Shown here piece after piece: positions 57,835 to 60,000 of a stretch of 60,000 nucleotides of DNA. The stretch's first letter is position 1; the number at the start of each line of letters is the position of its first letter. Both the position numbers and the translations under genes were made by a program. The notes beneath the pieces are model-generated. The model made no database searches. It had not been told where the DNA came from and was given only the letters and a program-made list of their open reading frames with translations. The DNA is from Strigamia acuminata. Its lineage: Eukaryota; Arthropoda; Chilopoda; Geophilomorpha; Linotaeniidae. The stretch is from contig OX442322.1 in NCBI GenBank assembly GCA_949358305.1, positions 7,938,001-7,998,000 of the forward strand. The letters run 5' to 3'.

Positions 57835-59406
57835 TGTTGCGAGCAAGAACGCAACAAAAAGATCTGGAGATTTCACGTTGTTTATTTTCTGAAAGAGAGA
57901 AAAGGCTTTTTAATTTTGTTGTCAAGTTTGAATAGATTTGCAACTCTTATCTGACATGTCCAGTTGGTTTGCTGCCTTGTTGTCACGATCCTGGAAGTTC
58001 AAGGGGGTTGTCACTTCGCTTGCCACACCTGGAATGTTTGGAAGTTGTGTTTTTAGTCTTTTGGCATTGTTTTATGTGTCTTTTTCACTTGTTTGTGTTA
58101 TTTCTAGTATTTATAAGTTTTCTCCTGTTTCCAGTTCACTTGTGAGAGAGATAGGCGTGCATCGGCAAGATGGCCGCCATAGCATAAGTGAGCTGGGAAA
58201 CAGGAGAACTTGAAATAGGCACAATTGCAGTTTTAGTGCTTGTTTCACTGGTAATTTAATTTATACTAACTTGTATTGGTGTTTAAGGTAGTCCACAGGT
58301 GTCTTGGGTCGCTGGATGGACGTTGGACATCGTTTGTGAGCGTTTGCGAGCGTCGGGCGTGAGCGCACGCCTTGCGACGCCTCTCGTGGTCGTATGGGTC
58401 CTGCAAATGAGTTGAATCGGTCGGGTTTCAATGTCCAAGCACTGGGAAAGTTGTACTGACCGTTCTAGGACGCAGATCCATCGTTGAGAAGGCCTGTGAG
58501 TCGCTCGCGACCTTGTCTGGCTCCATTCACGTCATTTTAGCAGTTGCATGGTCGCCATCTTAGATTTGGTGCTGCACTGGTGCCCTGTCATTGTTTCTTT
58601 TGGGGTTTTAATGGAACCTGGACATAGGGAATATTTACTAGTTATTGTTTGTATATTTACCAATATTAGTTGATGTTAATCTAAGCTTTTACTTTTGTTA
58701 TTGCATGGTTGTCAAGGGGTTAAAACTGTGACACATTGCGCCCTCTTTTGGTGGTGATTGGGTTTGGGCTCAGCATTGTGTTTTGAGTGTAACTAATGTT
58801 AGTTTTAGCCTTTGAATTATTTGTTAAGTTTAAGTGAAGTGCTGTTTGCACAGGTCATACTGTTATCAAGGTGTTAGGTTAAGTTTTGTCTTTATTTATG
58901 TTAAGTTTGACATCTGTTGTAGATATACGGAAACCTTGTCGGCACTATTGTTATTATTCAAATCTGTATTGTTTGGTCACTGACATTTATTGTAATCAGG
59001 TGACCAGTTGTTAAGAGTAGGTTGCTAAAGAAGCAACAGTTGTTATCAGTTGTTAAGTATTAAAACCAGTTGATATTTTTCCTCCTTCTTTGGATAATTT
59101 ATTCCTGTGTTTCTTTTACTTCAACATTCATGATGACTTGTGAGTAGAGAGCTTTGCCTGCTCTCCTCCTCCCTGGGAGCACGGAATTTCTACCCCGCAG
59201 CTAAAGAGGTTTTGCCAATCACTTCATCTAAATGCAGTCAGGCCTAGTTTCATGCAGTCAGGCCTAACCCTTCTTCAAGTTAGGCTTATGCTCAGAGAGA
59301 GGATTTCAACTTGTCTCTTCAACCACTATACAGTCTCGGGCGGTTTCCAGAGTTTGGTGACCAATTCGCCAGTTTTTTCCTGTGAGATCCAAGGTTGTTT
59401 GCTACA
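57835..59406 (+). repeat. C2 5' LTR
   Basis: 1572 bp, TGTTGCGAGCAAGAACGCAA to TGCTACA. It is homologous to the C1 LTR but clearly diverged (many substitutions). GTGAGTAG is at 59140-59147. Inserted in the E leader; its other end is outside the window. Confidence 0.9.
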
Positions 59407-60000
59407 GGGAGCTGTTTTTTGGTACCGTGATTCCAGGATTTCATGCGCGTGTGTACAGCGCGCATGAAAAAGAGGTCATTCGGACGTTCAGCAAGTGATT
59501 CAAGTGGTTTGGTGCGTGCCAGTTGGTTTGTTTGTACGGCTGGTTCCGTGAGCGACCGGCATCAAGTGCGCACGCCAGAGAGTCACGTGAGAGCGGCCAT
59601 TGACGTCCTGAGTCTGCCAAGTCAAACACAACGCAATGTGCAAGTTGAACCGCTACAGCCTGAAAGAAGAAGAACAGTTTTAGTTTATAAAGTGTATTTT
59701 GGTGGGCTGTTTTTTGGGTTTTTTGATGTGTCCCTTCTGGGGGGAGGGGAAGTGTGCATTTTCGTGTTTAAGTTAAAGTTTAAGTTTTTCTCCACTATAA
59801 CTGCTTAGGCAGGGGAGAATTAGATAGCCTAGTAGTTAAAAGGGTCTGCTTGACAGCTTAGAGTTTTTGGGTGTTGCATCACTCAAATCCTTAGGAGTTT
59901 AGAGAGTTTAGCAGTTAACAGGAATTAGTCTACTATAGGAATTAGAGACTGGGTGTTGCGCCACTCAGATCTTTAGTAGCATAGAGTTTACAGTGAGTCT
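59407..60000 (+). mobile_element. C2 interior, start only
   Basis: Same order as C1: primer-binding site (about 59420), CACAACGC (59627-59634) and stem-loop (59790-59817: CTCC, ACTATAA, CTGC, TTAG, GCAG, GGGAG). The stem-loop has one base more in its internal loop than in C1, and the C1-like reading frame is lost there. The element runs off the window. Confidence 0.85.

Noticed and set aside
57173-57892. 239-codon frame as an E gag
   Set aside because: It runs through LTR, primer-binding site and into the C2 LTR, with no gag motif.

Overview
The window looks like heterochromatic or repeat-rich DNA of an invertebrate, most likely an arthropod. The evidence is BEL/Pao polyproteins, a degenerate CCTAA-type (TTAGG-like) array, CTCF-like motifs of the insect type and a tRNA-His primer. 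I cannot name the species, and I see no host gene. Nearly everything between 3436 and 60000 is LTR retrotransposon. I named the families A, B, D and F (BEL/Pao; A, B and D coding), C (large, non-coding) and E (only its LTR and leader seen).

Layout. Position 1-43 is the end of a B-type LTR. 44-2830 has no recognised gene. 2831-4343 is an F-type leader and LTR on the minus strand. A minus-strand BEL element (D) then runs from 4344 to about 55900 and is opened by successive insertions. A 424-bp inverted-repeat element (6470-6893) sits in its pol. Element A(-) (8678-52884, target duplication GCAC) sits at its gag/protease junction. A(-) is opened by B2 (10175-46537, duplication GCTTG). B2 is opened by three elements: B1 in its 3' LTR (10488 on), C1 (22230-30855, duplication GCTC) and A(+) (31124-40751, duplication TGCC). 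A(+) contains a solo B LTR (33849-35362, duplication CTGA). Nesting is five deep. To the right lie five 140-bp satellite units, element E and a second C element (C2) that leaves the window.

Subtracting insertions and one copy of each target duplication gives open lengths divisible by three: both A copies 5271 nt, B1 and B2 5235 nt, D 5256 nt with one nonsense codon. The locus is therefore young. Each autonomous element encodes one polyprotein in the order gag (DUF1759-like, three zinc knuckles), aspartic protease, reverse transcriptase, RNase H, integrase, DUF5641-like tail.

The most interesting layer is in the untranslated leaders. Families that differ in sequence share a primer-binding site for tRNA-His, an 8-mer CACAACGC complementary to the tRNA-His anticodon arm, a stem-loop with compensatory base changes, a GTGAGTAG motif at a fixed place in the LTR, and (A, B, D) a splice-acceptor-like tract just before the gag ATG. 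The non-coding C elements share the RNA signals but no coding capacity, which suggests they are mobilised by the BEL proteins.
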